Positions 12,900-24,700 of a stretch of 64,000 nt of DNA are shown here, in pieces. Under the pieces are notes generated by a model. The model was given only the letters and a program-made list of their open reading frames with translations, was not told the DNA's origin and searched no databases. The stretch covers positions 1,116,001 through 1,180,000 of the forward strand of contig SEMN01000087.1 in the NCBI GenBank assembly GCA_005408345.1, read 5' to 3'. The translations under genes were made by a program, and so were the position numbers. The stretch comes from Macquaria australasica (Eukaryota; Chordata; Actinopteri; Centrarchiformes; Percichthyidae). Position 1 is the first letter of the stretch. Each line of letters opens with the position of its first letter.

Positions 12900-15170
12900 C
12901 ACAGCAGTAGACTTTGACAGAGGAGTCCAGTGGACTCACAATGCCCATTTTAAGGAGCAGAAAACAAGAAGTCCTCACTCATGCGTTTCTTAGTGATCAA
13001 TATGCTAACTCGGGGAATGCTAAAATCGAGGCGGATGCTTGACAAAGATGGATAGATTTGCACCGTCCGTGAAATGTCACTGATTCAGTGGAGGATGTCA
13101 CCTCAGGATCGCTCGGCTGTGTGATAAGCCTGACACATCAGCTTGGGGTGGAAAGTGGCGTGGCGCCACTCTGCCTTTCCTGTCAGAGCAGACGGATGAC
13201 AACGACCACCACTGCTGCGGGTCCGGCGGGACCCAGGTAAAAATGAACACAATTAAAAAATGGATGAGTTGCAATCTGTGGAGAAAAGTCAATGTGTGAG
13301 GTTTCGGGTGGTTAGCGACTGAGTGGTCTCAGAAAAATAAAATCATTAATTTCAAGTGAGGGATGTCAATCTAGATTTGATAGAAACACTCTGAGCTGCA
13401 AAACGTTTTCTTATTATGTTTTGATTAGTTCGTTATCCAAGCACCTGTGTTTATTTGCAAAAAGTGATCAAATTCCAGCTCGTTAAATTGCTGAACGTAG
13501 CCACCTTGACACAGTTCACACCCACTGTGATACTCAGACTGACATACATCACTTTCATTTTCAGGACATCAGACACTCCTTGCTAGAGATTTCACTGATA
13601 ATGGGAACAAAGCTCTGTCATTTTCCATAGATAATGTAATTGCCATAGGGAATGAAGCCATAAAGATGGCAATAAAGGTTTTAATTTTACTGCCTTCTCC
13701 CAGAATTTGACCCTTTGTGATGCCCATATTTCCTCATGCCCAGAGGCAGGCGCTCTGAGACTCTTTTCTCTATTTGTTCTAGATCAAAGGTCTGTCCAAC
13801 AACAAGAAGTACTGACAGGCTGCTTTGGCATATGTGCAGGCCCATCTATTGGACCATGGGGAAGGTGAGAGAGTGAGAGCTTTCTTACTGTTTTCCTCAT
13901 CACTCTGTCAGGGAGGCTCGTCTCTGGAGACTTTCGGCCAGTTTGTGTGGTCAAAACAAGAGAGTCACACAAGGGGGAAAACAGCAATCACCAGACTGGT
14001 ACTTCAGACTGACCCACAGCTTGACCTACTGTCAAATTCCCCACCTTGTTCCATTCTGATGCTCCCTTTTGGCTGATTTTGACTGATTGGTTTTGTTTTC
14101 TTTTGCCTTTTGTTGTTCCTCAGCCCAACCGTCTTCCTCCTTTTCACTTCTAGGCAGCCGGGATCATATCTCACATTGTATCCCAAAGACTTTGATTGTA
14201 ATCCTGTTGCTTTCTGAAGGAAAAACACCAGAAGCTGACAGAAGACAAAGCACCATCCACCCACAGGATCCCGGGTAACTAATAGCCCAGGTCAAAATCT
14301 GTCCTTTTATTTATAATCCTCAACAGCATGAAATATGAAGGGGTAGATTGAGATGCATAACTTCACCCCCTTTTTTTGAAGCAGGAAGCCCTCAGACACC
14401 AAAAATGATGAAATGCTTTGGCTAAGAGGTAAACTATTAATAGACTCCTCCACCTGAAACTGTCACTGTGATCCCTACTCTACAGCCCCGCATCCACACC
14501 AGGAGCACCTTTCAGGGACCTGTGAAGGGCTGCCGAGAAGGACTATCATATATGCTGAGGCGCACACAGCACCTATACTGTACAGAAGGCACACTTACCC
14601 AGAGACCAGTATGTTTCATAACTGATAGAAGCATGCATGTGTCAGTAACTCGATGACGCGAAAGCAAAGTGTACTGTAGGCATGTGTTTATTTCATATTG
14701 GGCTGATTCTGGGTGTATAACTGCAAATCTGTTACAAAAGCCTAAAGTGTTGTTGAGTCAAATAGAGGATGATAGTAAAACAGGCACGCCTGCATTTTTC
14801 ATGGCCAACTAATTAGCCATTTCCCCTAAGAAGCACAATAAGAGCTCTTGTGTATGTCACTGCCGTCTGCTGTGCATAATGAATAAAACGCTCATTTTAA
14901 ATATTTTGGGGACAACTTTTGGGATGTAAATCAGCCAGCAGTAAAGTTATGTCAGAGGAAAAGTCACTGCCGGTAGCAACCACATTCCACAAATGATCAT
15001 TTATTACCCAACACTATTTTTAAGGGGGAAAATGGCAGCCTCCCTTTGTCAAATCTAACAAGGGAATAGCTTTCAGGTGCTTATACCACTATAACTCATC
15101 TCGGTGACCTTTTGAGCAGGAATTAGGGCACTTTCATCCTTGCTCAGGTGCTTGTTGGAGTCCATTAGCA
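12900..15170. promoter_or_regulatory. Repeat-poor block, candidate conserved noncoding elements
   Basis: About 2.3 kb without recognisable mobile elements. The most exon-unlike yet complex parts are 13080-13240, GC-rich with the palindromic GTGGCGTGGCGCCAC near 13157-13171, and 14740-15160. The latter carries AACTAATTAGCC, CATAATGAATAAAA and TGATCATTTATTA homeodomain-like cores. No frame shows protein-like composition. These are candidate enhancers by texture only. Confidence 0.3.
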
Positions 15171-16639
15171 TTTTTAAAAAGTGCTACGGAGTCTAAAGAA
15201 AAACAGGGAATCTTTCATTAATAGACCTAGTGAACTTTAGCATGTTGGGTAAATTATGAAAAATTACCTTATAAGGGATGATTATAGAATTGCTACAGAC
15301 TTTACTTTAAAGCACCATCTACTGACTAACAAGTTGAATTGTGGGGTTTTATTTTATAACATTGTCTCTATTTTTGCACAGCATTTCATACTGAAGCTAA
15401 AATCCATGACAACTTCAAGCACACGTAGCAATCACAAGTTCATATTTCCTTGTTTCAAATGTACAGTTCCTCCTTTATCATTATTCTCAAATTCAACATG
15501 CTCCTCCTTCAGGGAAATTACATAGCCAACCACCTAATCCCAGTCGTGGCGAGTGCTATTCCACGCTAGCAGACCAAATTAAACATCTGACTGAGATTGC
15601 TGAGAGAGACAGGACGCACCCGTCTTGGAACCCATTCTCTATTTTTGAAGCTTCTAAATAATTCATAGATAAAACAAAACACAACAAATACCTTGAGACG
15701 TGTGCTACCCAGTAAGTTAATCCCACAAAATGAAATAGAACTTTATCTTGCAGCTCCAATTGAAGCAATACCGTGATATTAAAGTGTGAAAGAGAACACA
15801 AACACTGCAACAAATTACAAAATGCCAGGGGGACCAACAACAGTATTACAGAGGACGACCAAATACCATTTCATTTTAGAGTGTGGGACATGCAGTTTAA
15901 TACTATCGTTATTGTCAATAAATTGCAACATGCAAGCTACTTGGAGTCATCACCGCCAGTGTCATACATCGAATCATGAGGTAGCTGTGTGATCACCTTG
16001 GGTAATCCACAATTATGCACTGTCAGAAATATCATGCAAGACCAGCAAAAATACTGATTGTAATAAGGGGGGGGGGGGAATCAACAGCTCAAGCAAGTTT
16101 TGTTTGAGTCAACCATACAAGGCACTCCAGAACCCTAATGTGCCAGATTGTGTTGAGATGTCATACCTTCTGCTGTCTGTTGCTCGTTTTGTATTACCAG
16201 TTTCCCTGTGATCAAAAGCATGAATCTAAAAAAAGGGGGATATCTGAGTGCAAATATCATCTTTATATGGCCATTACTTATTAATCTTTATGTTCATTCC
16301 GGGGCCACTAAGTCATGTCACCTAGATGTCCTCTGAAAGCAAATGGCCCGACTCAGTATATTGAATTACATGTTCCCCTATTTACTGGAAAAGCAGGTCT
16401 TGGAGATAACAAGAAAGGTGATATTTACTGTAGCCTGCAGCAGTGTGATGTGCCCTGCCAAATCACAGCTCAGGTGGGCCAAGGAGCTCCTCCGTGTTGG
16501 GAAGAGGACGAGACCGTGTCAGAGGCACACAGCGAAGATGCATTCACAAGCAGGAACACTCACATACCTTCTGAAAAGACTGATTCAAGTAATTGTACCT
16601 AAAGATCAGTGACTGGTGGCGATGCTTTAAGTGCCCTTT
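15171..16639. other. Noncoding, AT-rich, with a G12 run
   Basis: No gene or named repeat is seen. A run of twelve G lies at 16067-16078, and the flanks are AT-rich. Frames at 16315-16612 are open but have no domain, no codon bias I trust and no splice partners. Confidence 0.35.
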
Positions 16640-17130
16640 GCAGAGATCTGGTAGCCGTTTTCGAACCAGAGGAACTTTTTCATAGCTCTAGAACCGTTTT
16701 ATTGTGTTCACACTGCAAGAACTGGGAACGATCGTAGTTCTTAGAACGATGAGGTGATTGGTCGGACACACGAGCCAATGCAGCACCCGTAACCACCATC
16801 TTTAAAAACCCATGTAACAGCTCGTAACGGTAGCCCAAGGACCAATGGACTGACCATGAAGTCCAGGCTTTATTGAGCGTATATGCGTAGGGGAAAATAC
16901 AACGCGATTTTGACTCGTCAAAGCAAAATATAAAAACGTTGTGTGTGACGTTATGAGTGACGTTGCTATACCATCACTTATATCACTTCAGCGTTCCTAT
17001 TGGCAGCGCAAATGCAAACAGAAAAAAAGCCCTTGACGGTATGTAGTTCTCGGGGCAGTTCTTCTCAGTCCCCAGAACGGTTTGGTCCAAAAACGCCTAG
17101 TGTGGCCCGTACCACACGGCCCGTTTCCTT
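16640..17130. mobile_element. Probable MITE (GAACC/GGTTC-rich, hAT-like)
   Basis: The segment is CpG-richer than its surroundings. It is bordered by GAACC/GGAAC/GTTCT motifs: TTTTCGAACCAGAGGAAC on the left, and CCAGAACGGTTTGGTCC on the right. These read as degenerate inverted ends. It contains CCAAT-like and TGACGTTATGAGTGACG motifs but no transposase. It resembles the 22.9 kb element in end motifs. The exact ends and family are uncertain. Confidence 0.5.
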
Positions 17131-17596
17131 GGGTTTTCTGTTAATCAAGTTTCTGTACAGGCTGTTTTTTTGTTTTTCAGTTTAGCCATGGTGACAAGCA
17201 CTGCTTAGGTTCTTCTAATTCTGTCAGACAAACCATTGTGGCTGCTGTTGAGAGGTTACTTTTCCCAGGAAAGAACCTGCTGAAACAGCAAAATGCAGCA
17301 AACAAAGCAGTCTCAAAACATTTGGTGAAACCGCCACAAACTGAAATGCAGATAAGGTCCTGTGAATACAAATAATAATAATGAATAATATATTTCTCCT
17401 TAATAAAGGGGTAAGTGACAAGAGCTTGACCATTTTCACTTTCACATTTAGAGGCAAGTGACCCAATTTTGGCCATAAAAACAGAACCTTATCATTGTTT
17501 AAAATTAATCATCAGTATAGAGCAGTATCAATAGGTGCTCAAGTTACAAGGCTGGTCAATCACTTTAGAAAAAGAAACATAAGAAGCATGACTCTT

Positions 17597-17900
17597 GATT
17601 AGAGCCAATATGATTAGTTGATTAATCTAGCTACAGTAAATTATACGGCAACCATTTTGATCATAGATTAATTGTTGTTTAAGCAACAATTCTCTGGTTC
17701 CAGCTTCTCAACTGTGAGGATTTGCTGCTTTTCTTTAATTGATATGATAGTAAATTGAATATTTGGGGGGTTTAGACCGTTAGTTGGACTAAACAAGCAC
17801 TTTGAAGACGTCACTTTGGGCTTTAGGAAATTCTAATGGGCATTTTCCCCTATTTTCTGACCTTCTGTAAGTCAAGCTTTTATTCATTAATCAAAAACAT
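17597..17900. repeat. Interspersed repeat, same family as 26943-27316 (copy 1)
   Basis: Shared phrases in the same order as the 26.9 kb copy are ATGATTAGTTGATTAATC, GGCAACCATTTTGATCAT, TGGTTCCAGCTTCTCAA, GATAGTAAATTGAATAT and GGCATTTTCCCC. It corresponds to the very common fish repeat that in the other orientation begins with GGGCTGCAACTAACGATTAT. It has no coding capacity. Confidence 0.75.
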
Positions 17901-18338
17901 TCCGTGAAGATTAGTTACAGTCTTACAGCAGATATTTGCGAATCTTTGCTGTAGCTCAAGGATGACAGCATGTGGAAAGATTTCAGCTTTGGTTTAGGGT
18001 TAGGCAACTTGGTTGTGGTTACTGTCAGATTTTGGTCATAATAAAAATGAGCTGAAAATTCACATTTTTCTAAAAAGAAATGTATTTCTCTGACAGCTTG
18101 TTCATTAAAAAAAAGAAATCAAGTGCTTTCATGAGCTGGTTTGACTGTAGTTTAAATCACGATTCATCGATTTGCAAAGAAGCAAATTATGCAAGTTTAT
18201 CTCTTTAGTTGGCTATATTTTCCTGGGTAATATACATGATTTTTGACACAATAACCTCTGTTGCATCAATTAATTACTTCATGGTAATATGTGACTGTGA
18301 AACGTTTAGAGGTAGAGATAGTGTAGCATACGAACGAG

Positions 18339-18363
18339 AACACTTTATGGTTAATAAAGTGTT
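18339..18363. repeat. Short perfect hairpin
   Basis: AACACTTTA at 18339-18347 pairs with TAAAGTGTT at 18355-18363 over a 7-nt loop. No function can be assigned; it may be a remnant of a small mobile element or chance. Confidence 0.35.
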
Positions 18364-18369
18364 TTGATC

Positions 18370-18970
18370 ATCGTATATAGGACTTGGGAAACAGGTGCAG
18401 ATGAAACAACTGGAACACATGGTGGAAGCCAGAAGCTCAGCACACCTGTTCCCTTCTTGCTAAACAGCCTCGCGGTGGATCGTCTCTGGAGCACAAAATA
18501 ACTTCCATCTCACACACACACACAGCACACATTTCTCCAATTCTAATAGCACGGAGATGGAGAACAGACATTTGTCCCTTTTAGGGCCAATAGCAATGGT
18601 GATAAATGAAAGCAGGACTCTTTCTCTATGCTGCTGGAAGATCTTAATGCATTTTCCCTTGGTCTGTGTAGACAGAGCACTCCGCAGGGAGGGAGGGGAG
18701 GATAAGTAACTATAGGAGGTGGTAATGGTGTTGGTATCGGCTGGTGTTGTTTGCCCTAGCTGTATTGAAGCGATGGTCCCTGAGGAGCCTGGCACAGGGA
18801 GCTGGGTTTGTCAACCTTGTCTGAGGGACTTAATATGAAAACAACACTAATGAGAACCATTTCCATTGCTCTGTTTATTTTCAGAGATGCATTGAGCGGG
18901 GCATGCACACGGCTCAGTGATCGCACGTTGCATTGCATTCATTATGGGGCCCTGGATGGGCTACTGATAC
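18370..18970. promoter_or_regulatory. Candidate conserved noncoding stretch
   Basis: Repeat-poor and compositionally complex apart from a short CA patch near 18511-18526. No frame is protein-like. Surrounding sequence (17901-18369 and 18971-20195) is AT-rich and featureless, which makes this stretch stand out. Support is texture only. Confidence 0.22.
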
Positions 18971-20195
18971 ATTACACACAAACACACTTATAATTGCATT
19001 TTTTTTTATTGTTCAGTGCTACTTTTAATGCTGCACCGAAGCAAAATGGGCTCCATCTGACCAAACACAATCATAAGGTTATGCATCTGTTTGGTATCTT
19101 TTATCCTTTTAGAAATTCTGACTAAAAGCTAAAAATTAGACACATTTAATAAGGACTCCATGACTGGAGCAGAAACACTATATTTATACCCATACAGTAG
19201 ATTCTATAGTATCTGAAGAAGTATTCTCTTCATCAATAAATGACAAGCTTCAGCAGACAAGTATCATTTCCTCAAGCAAAATGAATCCTCCCGCGTCCAT
19301 CTATTCACTCACAGACATGCCATTTTGAAAATCTCTCTAAAGTGACATTACTCTAGAGATTGAAACCACTATTTCATTGAGCAGAAAATTGCTATTGAAT
19401 TTGGAGCTGAATAATTGGAAGCCATGTTCCAATGCGACCCACAGAAAAAAGGTAGAGTTATGTTTTACTGTCACACTCAAACCAATGACATTCTGAAGCT
19501 GAGCGGCACAAATGGTATGGGTATTGTTGGACGCCACATTGCTCTCCTTTGTATATGAGCCATATCAAGCAAGGAGTTGGAAGGCAATTTGGAAAGGATG
19601 CAATTCACTTTTATTTGATAGAAGGCCATGAATGGAAAAAAAATAAATAAACATCAGCGTTTTAAAGAAAAGACAAGCATTCAGCTGTGTCGTTACATTT
19701 GCTGTATTTATCCATACGCGGACTACATATTCATTTCCAAAATATTGGCTATACTGAAATCTGAAACAGGGCTAAATTCTTCTTTCAACTATATTTGTAC
19801 AGTTTTACAGGAAAATGCATGGACATTTTTCTTTGTGCATTATACATATAACATATCATTTTTACAGGCATCTAAATCAGAGACTATATTCGTCCTTCGT
19901 GGCAATAATGTTTCAGGCGTCTTCACAAAATGGTCATTTACAAAAACAGCCACCATTTAAGAAAAGAAAAACTGCTTCAGTAGCTCTTTATCTGTTTGCT
20001 GTATGTCTTGTGTTGAGGTTGGTGGCACTGCCTCTCTCTCTCTCTCTCCCTGCCCCTCCCTTCATCCAGTGATCGTTTTGTGAACCCGTTAGCCTGTCAT
20101 TGGTTTAGAGACTCCAAATGACCCTGTGTTTCTGCAGAAGACTCATTCATCCCCTCCCTCTCCCTCCCCGGGCCATGGGCAATACTGATGACCAC

Positions 20196-20643
20196 CAGAA
20201 AGACACACATACACACGCACGCACGTGCGCGCACGGACACACACACACACTTCTTACAGACAGATGCACGCACACGATCGCACGCACACACAAACACTGA
20301 TGGCTGCTGTGGTTTGCTGGTGTAATGTGCTTTGTTGTGTGAAGGTATCAATCAGAAGGGAGCAGATTATTAGAGTGTCTGAAAGAGATCAAACAATGTT
20401 GCCGTCTGCACCCACACATGGCTGATTTACAGGCAGGCTGATAAAGTACTGCAGCTCTCTGTCAGGGGCTACATGACGGCTCGCCGCGCTCTTAGGATAA
20501 ATTATTGCAGAGGCCCGCGGTAATGTCTCTCCACCTAGCAACCAGCCGCCCCAGCCGCTGCCAGGGGAGCCCTGCCTCGTCTGCCATAATGGCACTGTGT
20601 CCGGGGTCAGCAGTTACTGTATCGTAGCAGGGTGGGAGGGAAG

Positions 20644-20680
<37 letters not shown>

Positions 20681-20720
20681 GTACACGCTTGAATGCATGC
20701 GCGTGCACGCTTGCACACCG
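20196..20720. promoter_or_regulatory. GC-rich block bracketed by alternating CA/CG tracts
   Basis: An imperfect purine-pyrimidine alternating tract (ACACACGCACGCACGTGCGC type) lies at about 20203-20295. A pure (AC) tract lies at 20645-20677, running into CGTACACGC and GCGTGCACGC motifs to about 20720. Between them, 20420-20620 is unusually GC-rich for this desert (GGCTCGCCGCGCTC, GCCCGCGGTAATG, AGCCGCCCCAGCCGCTGCC). Such tracts can adopt Z-DNA. The middle block is a candidate regulatory element; no ORF is credible. Confidence 0.35.
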
Positions 20721-21095
20721 TTTCTCGTTTGTCTCCACACCTGCCATTGGAAGCAATGCCAAAAGATACTCAGGGATGACTACAGGAGGACGGAGTGGAC
20801 ACAGGGGAGGAGTGTGATGTCTCGCTACAATTTTGCAGTGGAGCAACATTTTGAAAAACTGACGCCAAGGTTCCAAACAAGACAGTGCTTATTTTTTTAT
20901 TATCAAAAAAAAAAAAGGCTTGGCAAAAACATTATAGAAAGCCATTTGTAACACTAAGTCTGATCTCACTTGTGTGATTGGCTGAGAGGCAATTCTACAG
21001 ACACCTTCTTTCATACTAAGCTGTCTCTAACTGTCTCTGTCCTTATGTCAGTATGCACAAAAACAATCGCTTCCTGATTGATAAGAGCCAAATAG

Positions 21096-21099
<4 letters not shown>

Positions 21100-21134
<35 letters not shown>
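21100..21134. repeat. (TA) microsatellite
   Basis: About 17 uninterrupted AT dinucleotides in an AT-rich stretch. A short GATA-type patch (AGATAGATATATAGATAG) follows at about 21220-21240. Confidence 0.9.
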
Positions 21135-21137
<3 letters not shown>

Positions 21138-21639
21138 TTTTTATGTATGCATCTACTTGATCCACTTTCCAAAACAAGGCTACACATTCTGAGCTGTGCT
21201 TTAGCAGACAGTGACAAAGATAGATATATAGATAGATAGGCAGAAATCAAAATGAATAAGTCACCACCCAGAAGTGGATTTCACTTACAGATGACGCATA
21301 ACTATTTTATATCCCGCTGAGTTCCTAGCCTTTTTATTTACTCAAGATGGCTTTTTTTTCCCTGTACACTGAGCAAGGTCAGAGAAAGTAGAATTCACCC
21401 TAGAAATTGGCAGGGAAGACACAGGGCAGCAAAAAGACAGTAGAAAATGCTAAAAGATAGATGCTGTCGATTGAGTGTAATGAATATTTTACTGAGGCTT
21501 TCTCCATTAGAGCTTTTCAACAGTATCTTTCTATATAAAAAAAGAGGGAATGTAAGAAATAAAAAACAAAAAAACAACTAAAAAATACATTTTTCTAAGG
21601 TGGTGCGCAGTCAGGAATTCAGAAACTGGCTTTGGCAAG

Positions 21640-22015
21640 TCGTCTGCCATTTTAGTTGTGACTGGGTGATCGCCTTCTCCCTGCCCCCTCCCCTGTGTTA
21701 TCTCGCTCAAAGCAGTGCCATCCCTCCATTGTAATAATGCCGCTTCCCAGCAGCCCTTGGAATGACCTTTCTTTAATTAACTGCATCTTGATGAGCAGAT
21801 CTACATAGAATGTGAAGGTTAATTAATGAAGTATCACTGCTTAGTCTTAAAACCATCACCTAGCGGATGACAGCCAGCCCACCACTCTCAATTTTACCCC
21901 CCGATCTCATTAGCAATGGTAGGCCAACGGACAGCTCGGCTCTGGCCAGCGGATCTCAAGTAAATTGTATCAAAGACAGGCCCTTTGATATCCTTCATAT
22001 GGCTAGGTAAGACCA
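21640..22015. promoter_or_regulatory. Candidate conserved noncoding element
   Basis: A complex, repeat-free segment with several homeodomain-type cores (TTTAATTAACTG near 21773, GGTTAATTAATGAAG near 21818). Two CTTTGAT/ATCAAAG TCF/LEF-type cores lie near its right end (ATCAAAG about 21970 and CTTTGAT about 21983). It has no coding frame. This is among the most enhancer-like stretches of the left desert, but no alignment was possible. Confidence 0.35.
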
Positions 22016-22904
22016 TATTCTGACTGTACACTTTGAATTATATATGAGAAATGCTCACAAATACGCACACACATTCTTGCATCACGTAATGTGTTCATGT
22101 TTTTCTCTGAGGTATGAATCTAGTCAGCAACCCCCATAAATAATTCAAATGAAGGTAAAATAATATTTCAATTAAGATCCATGTAATCTGTTTCCTGCAA
22201 ACAAATACATGAAGGATGGTGATGGATAATTCTTGTATTATTGCACAGTTTCATCTTGATAAGCTTTCGGTTTCCGTGTGATTTCATTTCAGGGCGCACT
22301 TCAGCGTTGCTTATCATTGCAATTTGGAAAGAAGATCCACATTAGCAAATGTTGCCCAACTACTAAAAGTGTCCTCGCGTGGCAGTTGAAGCTGGTAAAA
22401 GATGGGACGATGATGATTCAGGGTCTACGGTTACAGCACATTTCCCAAAACTGGCTGTGCTCACACAGCTTTTTGTCTATCTATAATCTATCACAGCAGA
22501 GGATGAGGTGAGCTATCACCTCAGTATGCACAGCACTTAGAGCACAAACACTAGGAGGACATGTGACACTATCCATCACCATGGATGCTAGTTTTTGTTG
22601 CTGTTGATTGCAAGCTTTCCCTCCTGGGTATCACAAGCCAGGCGAGCCACCTGGGTTCATTTACCTTCCCACCTGGCCTGGACATTGGAAAATTAAACTG
22701 AAAGTATTCAAGATAACTAGGCTGGGCTGGGTTTTCTGGCTGAGCCCCAGTCAAAAGGGGATGATTTTAGAATTCATTCAGATTTTTGCATTCAACTGAA
22801 TATTGTGCAGTTCTTTCATTATCCTGCTATAAATCTTCCAGCTTGTATGCATTGTATGCAGTTTCACTGACATTTAACAACTTCTCTTTTTCTCTCTTTT
22901 CACC
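22016..22904. other. Noncoding, nothing firmly recognised
   Basis: AT-rich sequence; a slightly GC-richer patch lies at 22610-22760 without frame or motif support. No gene, microsatellite or named repeat is seen. Confidence 0.35.
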
Positions 22905-23407
22905 AAACTAGTTCTGGTTCTTGAACCGGTTCCGTTAAGGATTCTTGGAACCTTGGCGATATCTAGAGAACCAGCCCACGTTTCCACCAGTTTTGAGCGT
23001 AGTATGCGTCATCAACGCAGGGCGTTGCACAATGCACAACGGAAGTTAACAGTTGTAGCAAAATGGCGGATAGCACTGATTACCTGTGAGCTTTTGTTCT
23101 GTTATTACAGATATTTGTTTTTATCCAAAAAACAAGCATGGACCAACTATTAATGATACCAGAGACCATTGTTGCCTTCTCCATCCTCTCTTTCCAGCCT
23201 GTAGAATATGACACGCCCACTGATCTGATGTCGTCATGGTTCACACTTCAGGTCAAGGAAAACCTGCTAATTTCTGGTTCCAGCTGGGAACCAAATTTTC
23301 GGGTTCTAATCCGAACCAATTTATTTTTGGTTGAAATGCGCCAAACGGTTCAAAATTAGGTGCACGAAACGTAATGGAATCTGTTCCATGTTGGTGGAAA
23401 AGGGGTA
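22905..23407. mobile_element. MITE with GGTTC/GAACC-rich ends (hAT-like)
   Basis: The left end carries CTGGTTCTTGAACCGGTTCC and the right end carries GGTTCTAATCCGAACC, CGGTTCAAAATT and TTGGTGGAAAAGGGGTA, phrases I recognise from fish hAT-type nonautonomous elements. The interior has GCGTCATCAACGCAGGGCG and no transposase frame. Boundaries are approximate. Confidence 0.6.
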
Positions 23408-24665
23408 TGAGTGACTGTGTGCTGCTGTAGCATACAGATGTGCATGTAGATCTCCATTAGGAATACCTATTGTCTCTGTATCAGTATTTCTCAGCACTGA
23501 GGTTCTACAAGTAACCTTGCTTTAGCCCTAAAGTCAAAGCATTAATGCATGGCTTGACTTCGGGTAGCAGTGGAGGCACAAAACAACTTCCACGAGACAG
23601 CAGAGTCTGACAAGCGCGTGTTTATCCTTTTTATCCAATATCTGTAGAATAAAGAATAAAATATGACAGATATACCCAGGCCATCTGGATACAGCTAACC
23701 CACAAGCAAAGCTACCAGTCTCTATTTGTGTCTGTTAGCACAACAAAGTTATTGATTCTTGCCATTTACCACTACAACCTTTTGACAGCAGACACAACCA
23801 CGTATGTAAAAGCTGACATGGCTGACTTCATGACAAGCTAACAAAGAGTGATACCCCCTGCTGCCTCTCACTGCTGTCTGTGTATTTACTGAAGAGAATA
23901 CAATAGAATATAATATTACAGAATGCTCTCTTTCAGTGCTATATCTATACCTTATTTGTATCCAGAATGACAATGATTTCCAAGCCTCATTTGAAGATCA
24001 AGTCATGAAGAAAGACGGAGTGAAATTCCATTTTGTTCCTCATAAATTGTTAAGATTTTGCCAGGGTAAACTCGACCCCTAATTGGTGTAGCTTTTTGCT
24101 ACCACTGATACAGTGTCACGCCTTCACTGACGACTGTCAGGTAAACTTTCTATATAGAAGTATTTCTCCGTTGAAGCGTCTATCTGATTTCCCTTTCAGC
24201 ACCTCGAATGACACCCCACTAAAAGCTGGCACAATACGCTTCCCGCACACAACGCTGTCACCAAAGACAACTTGGGAGAAGCGAGTGTTTTGAGAGTTTG
24301 AAACAAAATAGCTGGTGCAGCATTTCCCCATTTCCGTCTGAAATCCTTGACACCAGAGGATTTACAGTGAAGTGAACTGAGGTGGGTGCTGTATGGAACG
24401 AGATGTGGGGGCTGAGTTGGCTGGGGTGGGGGGTGGGGGGGTCCACACTACACTCATGCTGACAGGGATCCTCCCTGTAGCGCGTGCTTTTTTTTCCATT
24501 AGTTCCTTACTCACTCTCTTGCCCTCCAGACCCGCAGAGTGAGGAAGATTTAAGTGGCCAGTCAACTGAAATCCCCAAGGTTTGGCAGGTGTGAGGTCTG
24601 GCTTCATTATCTACAGACACCTCTGTCCAATTATGAGCCTTTCTCCCTCTGTGACGATGATGATG

Positions 24666-24700
<35 letters not shown>

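Noticed and set aside
20607..20876. Frames rich in Cys-Val or Thr-His repeats
   Set aside because: They arise from CA/TG microsatellites.
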